A stretch of 64,000 nucleotides of DNA from Mactromeris polynyma (lineage: Eukaryota > Mollusca > Bivalvia > Venerida > Mactridae), in NCBI GenBank assembly GCA_032209605.1, contig JASFXZ010000003.1, positions 30,096,762 through 30,160,761 on the forward strand. Direction: 5' to 3'. A program made the translations under genes and the position numbers. How positions within the stretch are numbered: position 1 is the first letter of the stretch; each line of letters starts with the position of its first letter. The notes beneath the pieces were generated by a model. The model was given only the letters and a program-made list of their open reading frames with translations. It was not told where the DNA came from and made no database searches. Positions 42,901 to 57,900 of this stretch are shown here, piece after piece.

Positions 42901-45900
42901 ATGGACAGGTAACAGAAAAACAAATCTAGAAGCCTAAACAAAATTATAAAATATACTGAGATGATTAACAATTGGAAAAACAGAACACAAATGATTGTTT
43001 AATTATTTTTGAGTTTAGTTTTTTTCAATACTTTGATAATGGCGTCAGGTAAACAAAGGGGGGCAACTAATGGTTCTGAAGAACTGGAAAATTATGAATT
43101 TGACAAGTGTGAAATTTTGGAAATCAACCATGTAGGCTCCTTAGTCTGCTATAAACATGGAATATATATATATTATCCCTCCAATACAAATAAATTTCTA
43201 TAAAAACATCAAAAACAGATGTACACACAAAAAATGGCAATATACCCATACTTATGGAACGTACTGATGATTATATGAAGTAGTCAATTGCTGAAAACAA
43301 AACTGATTCATTTTAAAATAACTCTATTATAAAATGTTCAAACACATATAATTCTATATTTTCTCTATATTTTCTAGAAATCTTTACAATGTACTGTAAT
43401 AAGATTAAGACACCTGCCTGTTAGTTTCCTTTTGTGTCGTATCCATCAAGGTCCCATTCACAAAAACTGTTCAAAGTCTATTTACAAAATCGTGATAATA
43501 CATGAATTAAACGAATGAAATCCGGAAAATTTCACATCAGAAGACGAAGCAAACTTTCTCCTAGTACTAATAGAATTTCCAGGTACTGAGGATAATTTTG
43601 TTTTTTGTATTCTTACCTGTATATAACATACATCAAAGAGTCGACATTTCTCTGAATGAATGACCAATTATGGAAACATGATTAATTGTTTACTCAATTG
43701 TAACTTAATTTCATTGTATGCTTTGTTTCAGTATTATTAATAGTCTTCAAATTAATTGTATATTTTCAGTTAGACCGTTATAAATCAAATGCTTGTTAAT
43801 CATGCAGTTTACATGTTTGCCATACAATTTGAAGCATTAGGGAGGATTTTATCATTAATGAATTTCTTTCACATGTTTTGCCAATCAATTCGTGTATCAG
43901 TTATCAAATACTGTGAAAATTTGATAGCAATCTGTTTAAGAAACAATCCAATCGCTGTCTGATAAACACAAATAAAATAGTTTTATTAAAACAAAGAGAG
44001 AAAAGCTAGCAGTTACTCACAGTGAAGGTGCATGTCTTAACATACAGTGACATTGAATGGGTGGTTGAAATTCAAGCAGCAGTTAGATGGGTTTATAGTC
44101 CAGACAAACATATTGATGAAATAAAGTGAGACCCATAAGTCCACTAGAATCAAAGAACTAGAAACAACAAATGGTACAGGCAACTAAGCTTCATGCTGAT
44201 CATTTCAACCAAGTTTGGTTGAAACCTTATCAGAACGTTAGGAGCAATGCCAGGTACAGATAAACTTTGTGACAGATATATATTGACAGGTTCATACAAA
44301 GAAAACAAAAAAATCCTTAAATGTAATGCTAGTAATCTGTAAACCTAGAATCAATATCCATGTCCCCCCCCCTTATTTTAGGTGACAAAATATCTAGACA
44401 GCAGAAACAAAAGGAAACAGGACAGGACGACAATTAATTCATTTACTAATTAATATGTCCTTTAATACGTTTTAAATGAGTCTACTGGGAGCTGTTATTC
44501 TTGATTTCAATGAGATATAATTGTATCTGGCTTCATAGCATTTACTGAAATAAATGATAAGGTTAGTAGAACTAATGATATCAGTCAGGAAGTGCATACA
44601 ATAGACTTTTTCATTCAGCATAACACAGTATAGACAAAGTTAAACAACAACCATGGGTGGCAATTTGCAAACATTTTCTCATGAGAAATTTCTGAAATCA
44701 CTGATTTGCAATATTTCTGTCTTGTGCACTTATAAAACAGTATTTAAGTTGTCAGAACTTATATAAATCATTCTCGTTGACTGCTTTTTAGGTTACTAAG
44801 TACTCACTTCTAAATCAGGGTTTGCGAAGATTACTGATGAATCTCACCCCTATGGTAGGATGGAAGTCACACGATCCAAATGTTAGGGGTCCAACAGTGT
44901 ATCTGCAACATCCTATGTTCCCCTGATTCCATCACTGAACTTACAAGATAGGGGGGTATTCCGCCTAATTATGACCATTAATATAAGAAAAGTAGTCGGG
45001 TGATTACGCTTAAGTTACTGGGTAATTTTACAGGCTTCCAGTTCTTCTTGGCACCCCTGCAAGACCCACCATGTACTGTTGATTAGTTGAGAATGCCATT
45101 ATTGTGTACTTGATGTCCATTGGTCAATATTTTAGAAGATATGTTTTCATTGGCTGACCACCTCACAGTTTGTTTACTTCCCTTCTCAAGTAAAAACAAC
45201 AGAACAATTGCATGCAAGTTATTTATCTATTACATTTTCATTGAAAATGCATGCATAACAAGTAAAATTGTAAACCATTTTGACTGTTTTTATTCTGTAA
45301 AAGTTTACTGTTGTAATGTTTTGACAATAACTGCTCCTCACAGGTGAACAAAATGAAAAATGACTAACAATAGAGACCCAGGCTTTGGTCGGCCACTAAT
45401 GAATGGACTACTTTTAGTATAATGTTTACATCACTCAGTACTGCAGTTTGTATTAGCACTGTTTTGCAAATGCAGAGTGATTTATAGTTTGGCAATATTT
45501 TATCTGATAAAAAAGAGAGACTAAAAACTGACTATATAAAACACCCAACACAGAACCATAACGTAAATATTGACAGCTAAACAATAGCAGATCCAACCGG
45601 ATAAACTTTCTGAGTTGTACTTAGAAACCAGGTAATACTTAAGTATCCATGTTGACTAATGGCAGTTGATTAAGCAGAAAAAAACAGTTGAACTGGTTAT
45701 AGACATTATATAAAGCAGCTTTCACTTTGGACAATAGTGCCAACAAGGACATACCATATTCAAGTGAGAGAAGAGGAGCAGGTTAAAAATAACCAGAAAT
45801 CTGATCGACTCCACTGAAACCTACTTACTGACAGTTCTCTGTGCCCTATAGATGCTCTGGCACTAGTTAAGTAACAATAGTTTGCATCCTGCAATCAAGT

Positions 45901-48900
45901 GGGGTGTGCATGACAGTTCGAACCAGCCGTGTTCTTTTGAATTTCAGTTGCCATTGACTGCACTAGAGCATATAGTCCCCTGTGAAAGTGCTCATAGTCT
46001 GCCATGAAAGTCTCACTCGGAGACAAAGAAACAAAATGCTATCAGCATTGATGGAAAGGGTCGGATGTTGCAACGACACTTGAATATAATCAATAGTGCA
46101 GTAGAACATATGATTCTACTATATAATATGATGAGAATGGCATATTGATATATTAATCTAGTGATCTACAGGTAGCTACAGAAAAAGCTTTTCTACGCTT
46201 TAATTAATTTGATAATTCGCTGATCCCATAGATCTTCAGTGACCGTATTATACGTATATATGTAAGTGATTTTTTGCGGTGATGTATTTTTAGAATGCCA
46301 ACATTTTTCACAGAATACAAGTAAGATGCACAATATGTATGCAATCAGGTTGTGCAAAAGTTTGACTTATCATCAGAATATAGCACTTCTGAGACATGGC
46401 ACACATTGAGATGCAATAAGGTCAACACTACATGTAAATAGCTTCATCCGTATTGCAGTTATATTACAGATATCAAACAGGACTCCCGCCATTTCACGAT
46501 TGATATATCACTGACAAATCAGCCATTACACTCATCAAATCTATAATAAAATAAGAGGACTTTACATGTAATATGATGGTACTTCAAGTAGACCATCTGG
46601 TTGACGATGATAGCAATGAGATGCTAAAGCGCCTAAAAAAGGGATATCCTTATATGTGTTATATATTACATATATCAAAAAAAGGCATTACCTAATCTGT
46701 CTGAGCAGACGTCTATGGTGGGATGTCTTCAGGACTACAGATAATGCCCGTGCCAGCATATCGATGTCACGATCTTCTGCGTACTGTTTTAATACACCAA
46801 CAACAGCCATTTTCTTTTCATAATCCTCACCAAGAATTTCATTCATCTGTGAAAAATGAAGACATAGATAGTCAATATGTTGTGTGAACATGGGCATGTA
46901 GTTACGTAGTTCTGTTGGATCGAGAACCATGCCATATCGTAAACATTTAAACAACTGAAAACCATCCTCTTGTAACGACATTTTAAAGCAATCTTCTATC
47001 TCCAAAAACGATGTTCTTTTCACCATTCTGAAACTTGAAAATGTTCACTTCTAAAATCGCCAGCAATTTTATCCAATGTAAGAGTATTCACATTTCTTTA
47101 CACTGTAATCATAATTAGCAGACTATTACATCCAGAATAATTTCACATTTAACACAAAAATGTTATTCGTTTGTATATCCAATAGTATACTCCAATTTTC
47201 ACAGACATCTGCATAAGTTAATGTCATCATTGATCAGAAAGATAATTTAATTAGAATGCCACTAATTAGAAAATTTGACCATCACAACTTTTCATCAGTA
47301 CTTCCATCATCTGGTAGAACGGTAAGACAACACGAGTAGAATCAGTGCACTAAGCTACAAAAACGTCCCAATCCATACCACAAGCATGGCATCTGTATAC
47401 AAAATATTTAATTGACACAAACTTCTAGTCAATAATGCAACACAATCAAATCTCATTCCAAACGGTCCATTATTTAACCGATTTATTTTTTTCTGCTGAA
47501 GACTGGTTCCAATCAATGAACTCAACAATTTTCACAATGGTTCCCCACACTAGTCTAGTCTCACATCCATCTTATTTCTGATATATGTCTAAATTTTCAC
47601 ATAAATACTTCAAAAACCCGGTATCCAAGAATTCGAAACTCCAACTTTGGGAAAACAATTTTCCACATCAATGGTGTAAATTGATGAATGGGTACTCCGA
47701 TTTTCTCAACTCTACTGAAGCTAATATGCATCAAATAATCTAATTTTTTCTCTTTTGAAGAATATTATGCAACCATTTCCAATTAATCTAATGCAGTTTT
47801 CATCATCAAATGTTGGTAAAATCTGACATCAAAACTGCAAGATTAATCTCATCAGAAGAGACAGGTCATAAGAACTTGAGAAGATAAATCTAGATTTTCC
47901 ACCCCCTAAATTTTGATACAGTCATGCTTCCACTATCTCCTGATACTATTTCAACTATAAAAACTACAATTCCTCCACATACCAAAACATTACATTCACA
48001 GATATATATGCCAATCATTGTTGAAACGTAAACAGCTATATTATGTACTTTAAATCATACGAAAACATCTCAATTTGTTTTTTATTTCCTTATCATGCAA
48101 TATCATCTTCATGAAAAAGATACAAAAAAACGCAAAAAAATTAAACATCAAAAGTGTGTTTGCAGAAATTATTTTCTTAAGCAGAAACAAGAGAAAACAG
48201 ATTACGGGAAACCAGCCTGACTTGATGAAAACAACATGAATGGTTAGCAGCTGAAATGTTTAACAAAACAATGAGGTCACAGTTGTAGAGGAATATTATG
48301 CGTCCCTACATGAACAGACCATGATCTTCCACAACAACAGCATGAGGCATGCTGGAAAATTGACATGGATAAATGAACTATTGATAATTGTTGCTACGAT
48401 ATCGACTGAAAGATTAATTACAACAAAAATATAAAACAATTAAAAACAGCTTAAACATAATCTCCGATGGATAGAGAAGAATTCTGTCCCTCTGCATATT
48501 TCTTAATTAACTCTTCTACAGGAAATAATAACAATATTAAAAAAAATGCAAAATTCACAATTTCCTGTATGACTTGCATATTCTATAGTATAAAGGAACA
48601 CTCAGTATTATATAAAAAAATCTCAATGATCATTGCAGCAACTGCTACTGTCCAAAACGAAATTATAATAATAATTCTAATAACAATTCCATCATCGAAA
48701 AGTCTGTTTATACCCGAATGTTTATCAATAGTGCCTCCTGCTATTTACTTTAATGACATCAAGAAGACACAGCTATCAGAAAATGCATTATTCAATTTCA
48801 AAAACAATAGAAAAAAATAATTCTTCAGCTATAAGATTCCAGAAATCCAGTTAAAAATCCTATCAGTATGAAATGCATCATTACACAATAATATTATCCT

Positions 48901-51900
48901 TCGGAACCGTGTGGTTTATTCCAAAACATTACTGCCCAAGAATACAAAATGCATAGAGAATGTTGCAGGAAACAGAGAAAGATATACACTAGTAACTCCA
49001 CACAATTCCATATATACTTGTTTCTGGTATTAGATAATAACTATCAAAGTCTTATATCTCCTTTCCAGTATTGTCTATCTGTATCTATACCTAGAAAAAT
49101 GGAATAGCCATGGGAGACATACAACACCACCATGAAGGATCAATTTATTCCATGATTGGAGATGAATTCAATTCTATCTTCTACATTAATCAGGTAGTAC
49201 AAAACTGGTCAAGTAATGTGAATAGTTTTCTGTACAAATGCAGAAAGAGGGAATACATGGCTGTGGGGAGAGTGACTAAGAGGGTGAAAGAAAGAGGGGA
49301 TGATTGGACAGGTAGAGAAAGCCTCAGATAAAAAGGGAGAGACTCATTGAGAGGTAGGGGACAGTATAAATGGTGAGGTGGAAGAGAGGGAGATACTCAG
49401 TGAGAGAATGGAGAAGATATGAATGGTGAGGTAGAAGAGAGGGAGATACTCAGTGAGATTGTGAATAAGGAAATAATGGTGAGGAGGAAGAGAGGGAGAG
49501 ACTCAGTGAGAGGATGGAGAAGGTATGAGTGGTGAGGTGGAAGAGAGGGAGATACTCAGTGAGAGGATGGAAGAGAGGGAGATACTCAGTGAGAGGGTGA
49601 ATAAGGTAAGAGTGGCGAGGAGGAAGAGAGCGAGAGACTCAGTGAGAGGATGGAGAAGGTAAGAATGGTGAGGTGGAAGAGAGGGAGATACTTAGTGAGA
49701 GGGTGGAGAAGGTAAGAATGGTGAGGTGGAAGAGAGGGAGAAACTCAGTGAGAGGATGGAGAAGGTATGAATGGTGAGGTGGAAGAGAGGGAGATACTCA
49801 GTGAGAGGGTGAATAAGGTAAGAATGGCGAGGAGGAAGAGAGGGAGATATTTAGTGAAAGGATGGAGAAGGTATGAATGGTGAGGTGGAAGAGAGTGAGA
49901 TTATACTCAGTGAGAGGGTGGAGAAGGTAAGAATGGTGAGGTGGAAGAGAGGGAGAAACTCAGTGAGAGGATGGAGAAGGTATGAATGGTGAGGTGGAAG
50001 AGAGGGAGATACTCAGTGAGAGGGTGAATAAGGTAAGAATGGCGAGGAGGAAGAGAGGGAGATATTAAGTGAAAGGATGGAGAAGGTATACATGGTGAGG
50101 TGGAAGAGAGTGAGATTATACTCAGTGAGAGGATGGAGAAGGTATGAATGGTGAGGTGGAAGAGAGGGAGATACTCAGTGAGAGGGTGGAGAAGATATGA
50201 ATGGTGAGGTGGAAGAGAGGGAGATACTCAGTGAGAGGGTGGAGAAGGTATGAATGGTGAGGTGGAAGAGAGGGAGATACTTAGTGAGAGGGTGGAGAAG
50301 GTATGAATGGTGAGGAGGAAGAGAGGGAGATACTTAGTGAGAGGGTGGAGAAGGTAAGAATGGTGAGGTGGAAGAGAGGGAGATACTTAGTGAGAGGGTG
50401 GAGAAGGTATGAATGGTGAGGAGGAAGAGAGGGAGATACTTAGTGAGAGGGTGGAGAATGTAAGAATGGTGAGGTGGAAGAGAGGGAGATACTTAGTGAG
50501 AGGGTGGAGAAGGTATGAATGGTGAGGAGGAAGTGAGGGAGATACTTAGTGAGAGGGTGGAGAAGGTAAGAATGGTGAGGTGGAAGAGAGGGAGATACTT
50601 AGTGAGAGGGTGGAGAAGGTAAGAATGGTGAGGAGGAAGAGAGGGAGATACTTAGTGAGAGGGTGGAGAAGGTAAGAATGGTGAGGAGGAAGAGAGGGAG
50701 ATACTTAGTGAGAGGGTGGAGAATGTAAGAATGGTGAGGAGGAAGAGAGGGAGATACTTAGTGAGAGGGTGGAGAATGTAAGAATTGTGAGGTGGAAGAG
50801 AGGGAGATACTCAGTGAGAGGGTGGAGAAGGTATGAATGGTGAGGAGGAAGAGAGGGAGATACTTAGTGAGAGGGTGGAGAAGGTAAGAATGGTGAGGTG
50901 GAAGAGAGGGAGATACTTAGTGAGAGGGTGGAGAAGGTATGAATGGTGAGGTGGAAGAGAGTGAGATTATACTCAGTGAGAGGGTGGAGAAGGTAAGAAT
51001 GGTGAGGTGGAAGAGAGGGAGAAACTCAGTGAGAGGATGGAGAAGGTATGAATGGTGAGGTGGAAGAGAGGGAGATACTCAGTGAGAGGGTGAATAAGGT
51101 AAGAATGGCGAGGAGGAAGAGAGGGAGATATTTAGTGAAAGGATGGAGAAGGTATGAATGGTGAGGTGGAAGAGAGTGAGATTATACTCAGTGAGAGGAT
51201 GGAGAAGGTATGAATGGTGAGGTGGAAGAGAGGGAGATACTCAGTGAGAGGGTGGAGAAGATATGAATGGTGAGGTGGAAGAGAGGGAGATACTCAGTGA
51301 GAGGGTGGAGAAGGTATGAATGGTGAGGTGGAAGAGAGGGAGATACTTAGTGAGAGGGTGGAGAAGGTATGAATGGTGAGGAGGAAGAGAGGGAGATACT
51401 TAGTGAGAGGGTGGAGAATGTAAGAATGGTGAGGAGGAAGAGAGGGAGATACTTAGTGAGAGGGTGGAGAATGTAAGAATGGTGAGGTGGAAGAGAGGGA
51501 GATACTTAGTGAGAGGGTGGAGAAGGTATGAATGGTGAGGAGGAAGAGAGGGAGATACTTAGTGAGAGGGTGGAGAAGGTAAGAATGGTGAGGTGGAAGA
51601 GAGGGAGATACTTAGTGAGAGGGTGGAGAAGGTATGAATGGTGAGGAGGAAGAGAGGGAGATACTTAGTGAGAGGGTGGAGAATGTAAGAATGGTGAGGT
51701 GGAAGAGAGGGAGATACTTAGTGAGAGGGTGGAGAAGGTATGAATGGTGAGGAGGAAGTGAGGGAGATACTTAGTGAGAGGGTGGAGAAGGTAAGAATGG
51801 TGAGGTGGAAGAGAGGGAGATACTTAGTGAGAGGGTGGAGAAGGTAAGAATGGTGAGGAGGAAGAGAGGGAGATACTTAGTGAGAGGGTGGAGAAGGTAA

Positions 51901-54900
51901 GAATGGTGAGGAGGAAGAGAGGGAGAGACTCAGTGAGAGGATGGAGAAGGTAAGAATGGTGAGGAGGAAGAGAGGGAGATACTCAGTAAGAAGGTGGAGA
52001 AGGTATGAATGGTGAGGAGGAAGAGAGGGAGATACTTAGTGAGAGGATGGAGAAGGTAAGAATGGTGAGGTGGAAGAGAGGGAGATACTCAGTGAGAGGG
52101 TGGAGAAGGTATGAATGGTGAGGTGGAAGAGAGGGAGATACTCAGTGAGAGGGTGGAGAAGGTATGAATGGCGAGGAGGAAGAGAGGGAGAGACTCAGTG
52201 AGAAGATGGAGAAGGTAAGAATAGTGAGGAGGAAGAGAGGGAGATACTCAGTGAGAGGGTGGAGAAGGTATGAATGGTGAGGAGGAAGAGAGGGAGATAC
52301 TTAGTGAGAGGGTGGAGAAGGTAAGAATGGTGAGGAGGAAGAGAGGGAGATACTTAGTGCGAGGGTGGAGAAGGTAAGAATGGTGAGGAGGAAGAGAGAG
52401 AGAGACTCAGTGAGAGGGTGGAGAAGGTATGAATGGTGAGGAGGAAGAGAGGGAGAGACTCAGTGAGAGTCATTCCTAATGCAAGTTATCATTAGAAATT
52501 GTGTTAGTTTCGCATAACAAATGACAGGTGCTAAAAGCTGTGGGTCCACTAGGTGTATTGTACAACTATGAGACATCAAACTTGAACACTGAAATGTGCG
52601 GATGTCAACTTTAATTTATAATACGTTTTGTAAAAAAGGTTTTTCTAATTAAAAAAATCACACAATCTGTTTCTTCAAACTGAGAAGTAGGTTTTTGTTA
52701 TACTGGAATGGATATGCTAATGTTTGCACTCAGTGTCACTCATTAACAATTTAGTATATTTTTTATACTTAGCCATCTTTAACATCGACCAAAATATATC
52801 CCAAGCAAAACTAAATATTGTTTGACATTAAAAACTTGTACAATAGATAGATAGACAACAGTAAAACAGAACGGACATACTGGAAGCATCGCTAGCACAT
52901 TATGTACAGCCGTACTCTATAATTGATTATTTCCAATATGATTGGTTTGTGTATGCTAGAGAAATGGATTCTATGATAACTTAATTATAACATTCCCATG
53001 CATGCTATACGGACATTTTATTCATTTATATGTCTTCACAGATGCAATTTGTTATGGATGTGCATGTAAGAATCAATACAAGTTAATCATGAATGTACCA
53101 TATCCAGGATACAGTGGCTTATACTATCGTCACTCAGGTTTGGTAAAAAAGACGTTGCAACAACATGCACAGATCCAGCGATTTATGTCTGGGGGGGGGG
53201 GGGGGGGGTGTTCAACTTCTGGAGTTAGGCAGTGGATCCGAGTCAGCCTTTGGAGTCCCTAGATGTTTGCTAGAATCTCAGGAGGGGGTCAGTCCCACCA
53301 CTCTGGATCCATGCATACGACAGTATTGCGTCAAACCCTCAAATTATGACAAATATTTTGCTCATTTTCATTTATAATATCTGTTTTAGATGAAGCTTAA
53401 TATGAAAATATGTACATACATGATGCAGGAGTGGGTAACTATAATTATTCAGAAAAAAATTCATTCATTTAGATATTATGAAAACAAATGTCTGGTAAAC
53501 ATTAAACTTCAGCAAATTTATATTCTATGTCTGAGTTTCAGTTTTAAAATGTTTGGGAATAAGGCCATAGGGGATCCCAGGAAGCCGACTCTCGAGTGAT
53601 TGACAGAAGTTACATTAAGCATTATACTTAATTATAAGTGCCTTCATCAAGACTGACAGAGCTTAAGGTAATATTATGCTCATTTATAATGTTCATTTGT
53701 TTGACCTAAACACACATGAAAAATATACTTCCTATAGTTAAAACATCCACACACATGCATTAACAAAGAATGAACTCAAAATGATCCATATTTGTTGAAA
53801 AAAGATGTTTGTACATCATAAAATTAAAACAATTTTTTTAACAACCAATCTATTTTATAAGTTTTGTCTGTTAGTAATAGGGTAAAAAAGAATTTTTCGA
53901 CCAGTTATACTTTGCAATAGTTCTTATTAGAGATGTTTTACCCAATGCAACAACAATACTAAAAGAAGCCAATTCAAAAAATTTATGTTCGGATGAGCCA
54001 GATCTTTTAAATCAATTGATGTAAATTGTTTGGCAGCATTTTGTCATATAAAGTTTGCACTACTTGATCCTATATAGAGTTCATTCTATTTCATCATATG
54101 CATTAATGAACAAATATAAACAAGTTGTAACACTTCCAAAATCATTATTAAGGTTCACTAAGTTGAAAGATGAAAACAATGAATCCTTGGTTTATGTCTG
54201 TAGATTATATCAACAGATCTCCTGTAATATTTGAAATCTGTAAAATTAATCAACGCTAAATACTTTCAACTTCCATATTGCAGTAAAACAGCTTGAGTAA
54301 GTAGTGGAACACTTACTTGTTCCATACATAAATTCTTCACGCCCAAAATCATTTTCAGTTTTTTGCTATGAACTAACATCGAATATCTATACCATACTGG
54401 ATTTTTGTAATCAGTATTCTTATGAAAAACTGCCTCCCACTCAGTATCTGATGTTAAAGTTCAAAATCATGCATTCTTCTCCTACACACATTTTGTTACC
54501 TCCGTGAGCGAGAGTAGTTATGTTGGAGACTTGCTTCTCATTGCTGCGGGGTTTGAATCTCACTTGTGATGAAGAATTCTAATGGGAGGAAGCCATCAGG
54601 GGCCGCTCAGTCTACCTTGGTAGGGAAATTTTAAGCAAACTGGGGATAATTCTGGGATCTTCCCGGTCTAGGGCAAACCAATGTAGACCTACACTAAGAC
54701 TCATACAGTTGAATGCATCGGTAAACAAAACACAAAAATGTATCAGATAATATGTCTGCTTGTCAGAAAACGATATTTTTATAGTATTAAATAATTTAAA
54801 GTAATATTTTTCCTTTTTTCTTTTAGCTCCCAGGGGAAAAAAACTGAATTTGAACAGGCAAAAAAGAAAATATTTTGGTGGGGCCCCAATAACGGAGGAT

Positions 54901-57900
54901 CGATTGCCCCGACCTGATCCATATAGCTTGAGGAAGGTCATTTATTGCTCTACCTTCGTGTCTGCCTGTAATCTTTCTCCATCCTTTTAGCTGGAATAAT
55001 CACTGCATTACCTAATGGCTGTTATTGTGAATCAAAATTACATCAGCTGATCTCGAATCATCTTTAGCTACTGTGTTATTATCATTTTGAACATAGATTT
55101 TACTGCAAACCATATTAAATTTGATCCAAACTAATGCATCTGCCGTCTTAAATACACTGCCTATATTTTAGCGAACTTACCTGGTCAGAGAGTTAGAAAA
55201 TTCCAACAATACGGTACAATTGGCAGAGAATTCCAATATGAGACTCTCAATCAACAGTGAAGTCATACAGTTATATTTAAAAAGTGCATGGAATGTACAA
55301 GGCAAGCAAGTGCTGCGCCTAGATGCTTGTATAACAATACTCTATTCATAATACATGTCAGCATCTGCAATATGTCAGGTGTGCTAATCAGGACAAACAA
55401 TGTTACTTTGACTGCATAATTACTTCTATAATATATCTATCCAGATAGTGATAAATATGGGGTTTTCCCTTTAATCCTGCGGTACAAACAAGAAAATACA
55501 GTTAACATCGTGCTCCAATCACCATGAAAAGAATAACAGGATTTAACATCAGATTGAACTTCAAATAAATCTAAATATAAATTTGGTTTATACTGCTGGT
55601 AAAAACCCATTTTAGAGAACTGCATATTTCATCTGTTGAAACTTATGGTGACAGTAAAACTTAACTGCAATATACATGTAATAGACTTGTAGCAGTCAAC
55701 AATATTTTATATAATCCCATTAATGAGGTACTGCATTATTATAGATTATTTAATATTAATTTTTATTATTATGGACATAATAAATTACTGACACATGGTA
55801 TAAATGAACAATAATATGAAGAAATTAACAACAACAAGACTTACATGTTGTGAAAATGCAAGATATAACAGGCAACCAGCTTTGCAAAAATCATTTTCAC
55901 TAACAAGTGGTGATTATTAAATTAACAGGTTTGGTGGTAGATTGGCATATAATCTTACCAGCTTAATCATACCAGCATACCACACAGACCTACCTACATA
56001 CAGAATGACAGCTTAATGACAAATGTTTCACTGAAACATCAACTGTTACATCTCATAAAATAAGCATTATCAAATAAATCCCAGAAACACCTTGTTGCCA
56101 ATCATGTCATAAAATTGCCACATTCACTATACGTCAATATGTTACATTGTATTAACGCTACTACAGTTTACATATTGTTGCTATGCTTATCCAAACATCT
56201 GCATTTTACATGCTTTGTAACAGAATATATTTTCGGATGGGAGATAGTGCAAGTGAGTCAGTCCACCAAAATACTGTTTGTTCCTAATGTTTCTTGATTT
56301 CAAATGAATACATATCAAAGGCAATTAACTATTTACATTCCTTTCAAAAAAATAATCGTTAAATGGCTTATTACCTATAGATACAGAATTACATTGATTC
56401 AGGTTTGCTCACACTGTGGATCAATTATATTTAGTGTCAATAAAAGTATTTGTGTCTGCCATTTCGTACGTTGCGAATATCCACTACATTATGATAAAAC
56501 AATATGAGCTGCTATGGGAATTACAAACTCTTCTGTAAGTGACGTGATTTCAAGAAAACACAACATGTGATGTCACTATTTGCAAGCAGGAAACAATATT
56601 TACTCCATACTGTTACTTCGTTTTCATATTGCTATATGGGGCAAATATTGCTTACTGTCAGTACATGGTGACGTCACATGTGACGTTTTCTGGGAATGAC
56701 ATCACTTATAGAAGAGGTTGGAAACCGTACAGAGGCGCTCATATAAAACGAACATAATTTTAACAGGTTGACATCAATGTTATTCGATAGTTGTTCAATT
56801 CATTCAATCACAATAAACAGGAGATGTTTCCAGTAGCTTTTAAGAAAGCACTTTTGACCAGTATATATTGCAATTTAGACGTATTGTAGGGTATTATCAG
56901 TATTTATTAGTTTTTTCCATTAAATACATGATAGTTACTGACATCTGTTGCTGCAATTTGCAGTAATGTAGGTGCACTAACTGGTTTCATCCAATTTAAA
57001 CTTACTTCTTTTACATCAAGTATAAAACAAGACATTACAATATAATATATTAATTAGTCTTTTTGGCTCCTTCCCTGGTTACTGAAACCAGTACTAAAGC
57101 ACCTAAATCAGAGATTGTTTAGTTCACCCATGGTGGGGTTTAAACCCATGACATAGTGGCTGAGCTGTGGATGGAATACTCAAAATTCTGTCGAATAATA
57201 TCATTTCTTAACAATAAAACCTTTTGCAATTAAAACATCTGACTTGTGAAGAGTTAGTAAAATGCAGAAATATACAAATGATAGAGAAAATGTAACAACT
57301 TTGACTAGTGCATTCGTACTTTCCTATTCATGTCATATAGCCCTTACATCCCTAGTGCATTCGTACTTCCCTATTCATACCATATAGCCCTTGGCATCCC
57401 TAGTGCATTTGTACTTCCCTATTTATGTCATATAGCCCTTAAATCACTAGTGCATTTGTACTTCCCTGTTCATACCATATAGCCCTTACATCCCTAGTGC
57501 ATTCGTACTTCCCTATTCATACCATATAGCCCTTACATCCCTAGTGCATTCGTACTTCCCTATTCATGTCATATAGCCCTTACATCCCTAGTGCATTTGT
57601 ACTTCCCTATTCATGTCATATAGCCCTTACATCCCTAGTGCATTCGTACTTCCCTATTCATACCATATAGCCCTTACGTCCCTAGTGCATTTGTACTTCC
57701 CTATTCATACCATATAGCCCTTACGTCCCTAGTGCATTTGTACTTTCCTATTCATGTCATATAGCCCTTAAATCCCTAGTGCATTTGTACTTCCCTATTC
57801 ATACCATATAGCCCTTACATCCCTAGTGCATTTGTACTTCCCTATTCATGTCATATAGCCCTTAAATCCCAAGTGCATTTGTACTTCCCTATTCATACCA

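Larger units (their letters stand above)
33946..46691. other. 12.7-kb intron inside HHD1
   Basis: It contains the MITE at 35484, repeats E, F, G and H, the SINE head at 38525, the MITE at 41262 and the AAT microsatellite at 39702. The HHD1 sequence and phase are continuous across it, so no exon is expected. A plus-strand frame at 43039-43203 (MASGKQRGATNGSEELENYE, 54 codons) is open but has no support. Confidence 0.7.

Noticed and set aside
48467..48820. 117-codon plus-strand ORF
   Set aside because: Low-complexity, Asn/Ile/Lys-rich translation of AT-rich sequence, with no domain and no splice support.
49030..49090. Acceptor TTTTTCTAG followed by a 14-codon frame (SIDTDRQYWKGDIRL) as the missing exon
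   Set aside because: No GT donor occurs before the stop codon.
54160..54238. Frame after TTTTACAG at 54.24 kb (FKYYRRSVDIIYRHKPR) as the exon following 54317
   Set aside because: The intron would be only about 79 bp, unlike others in this gene, and no donor gives the phase needed by exon 47027 without creating a stop.
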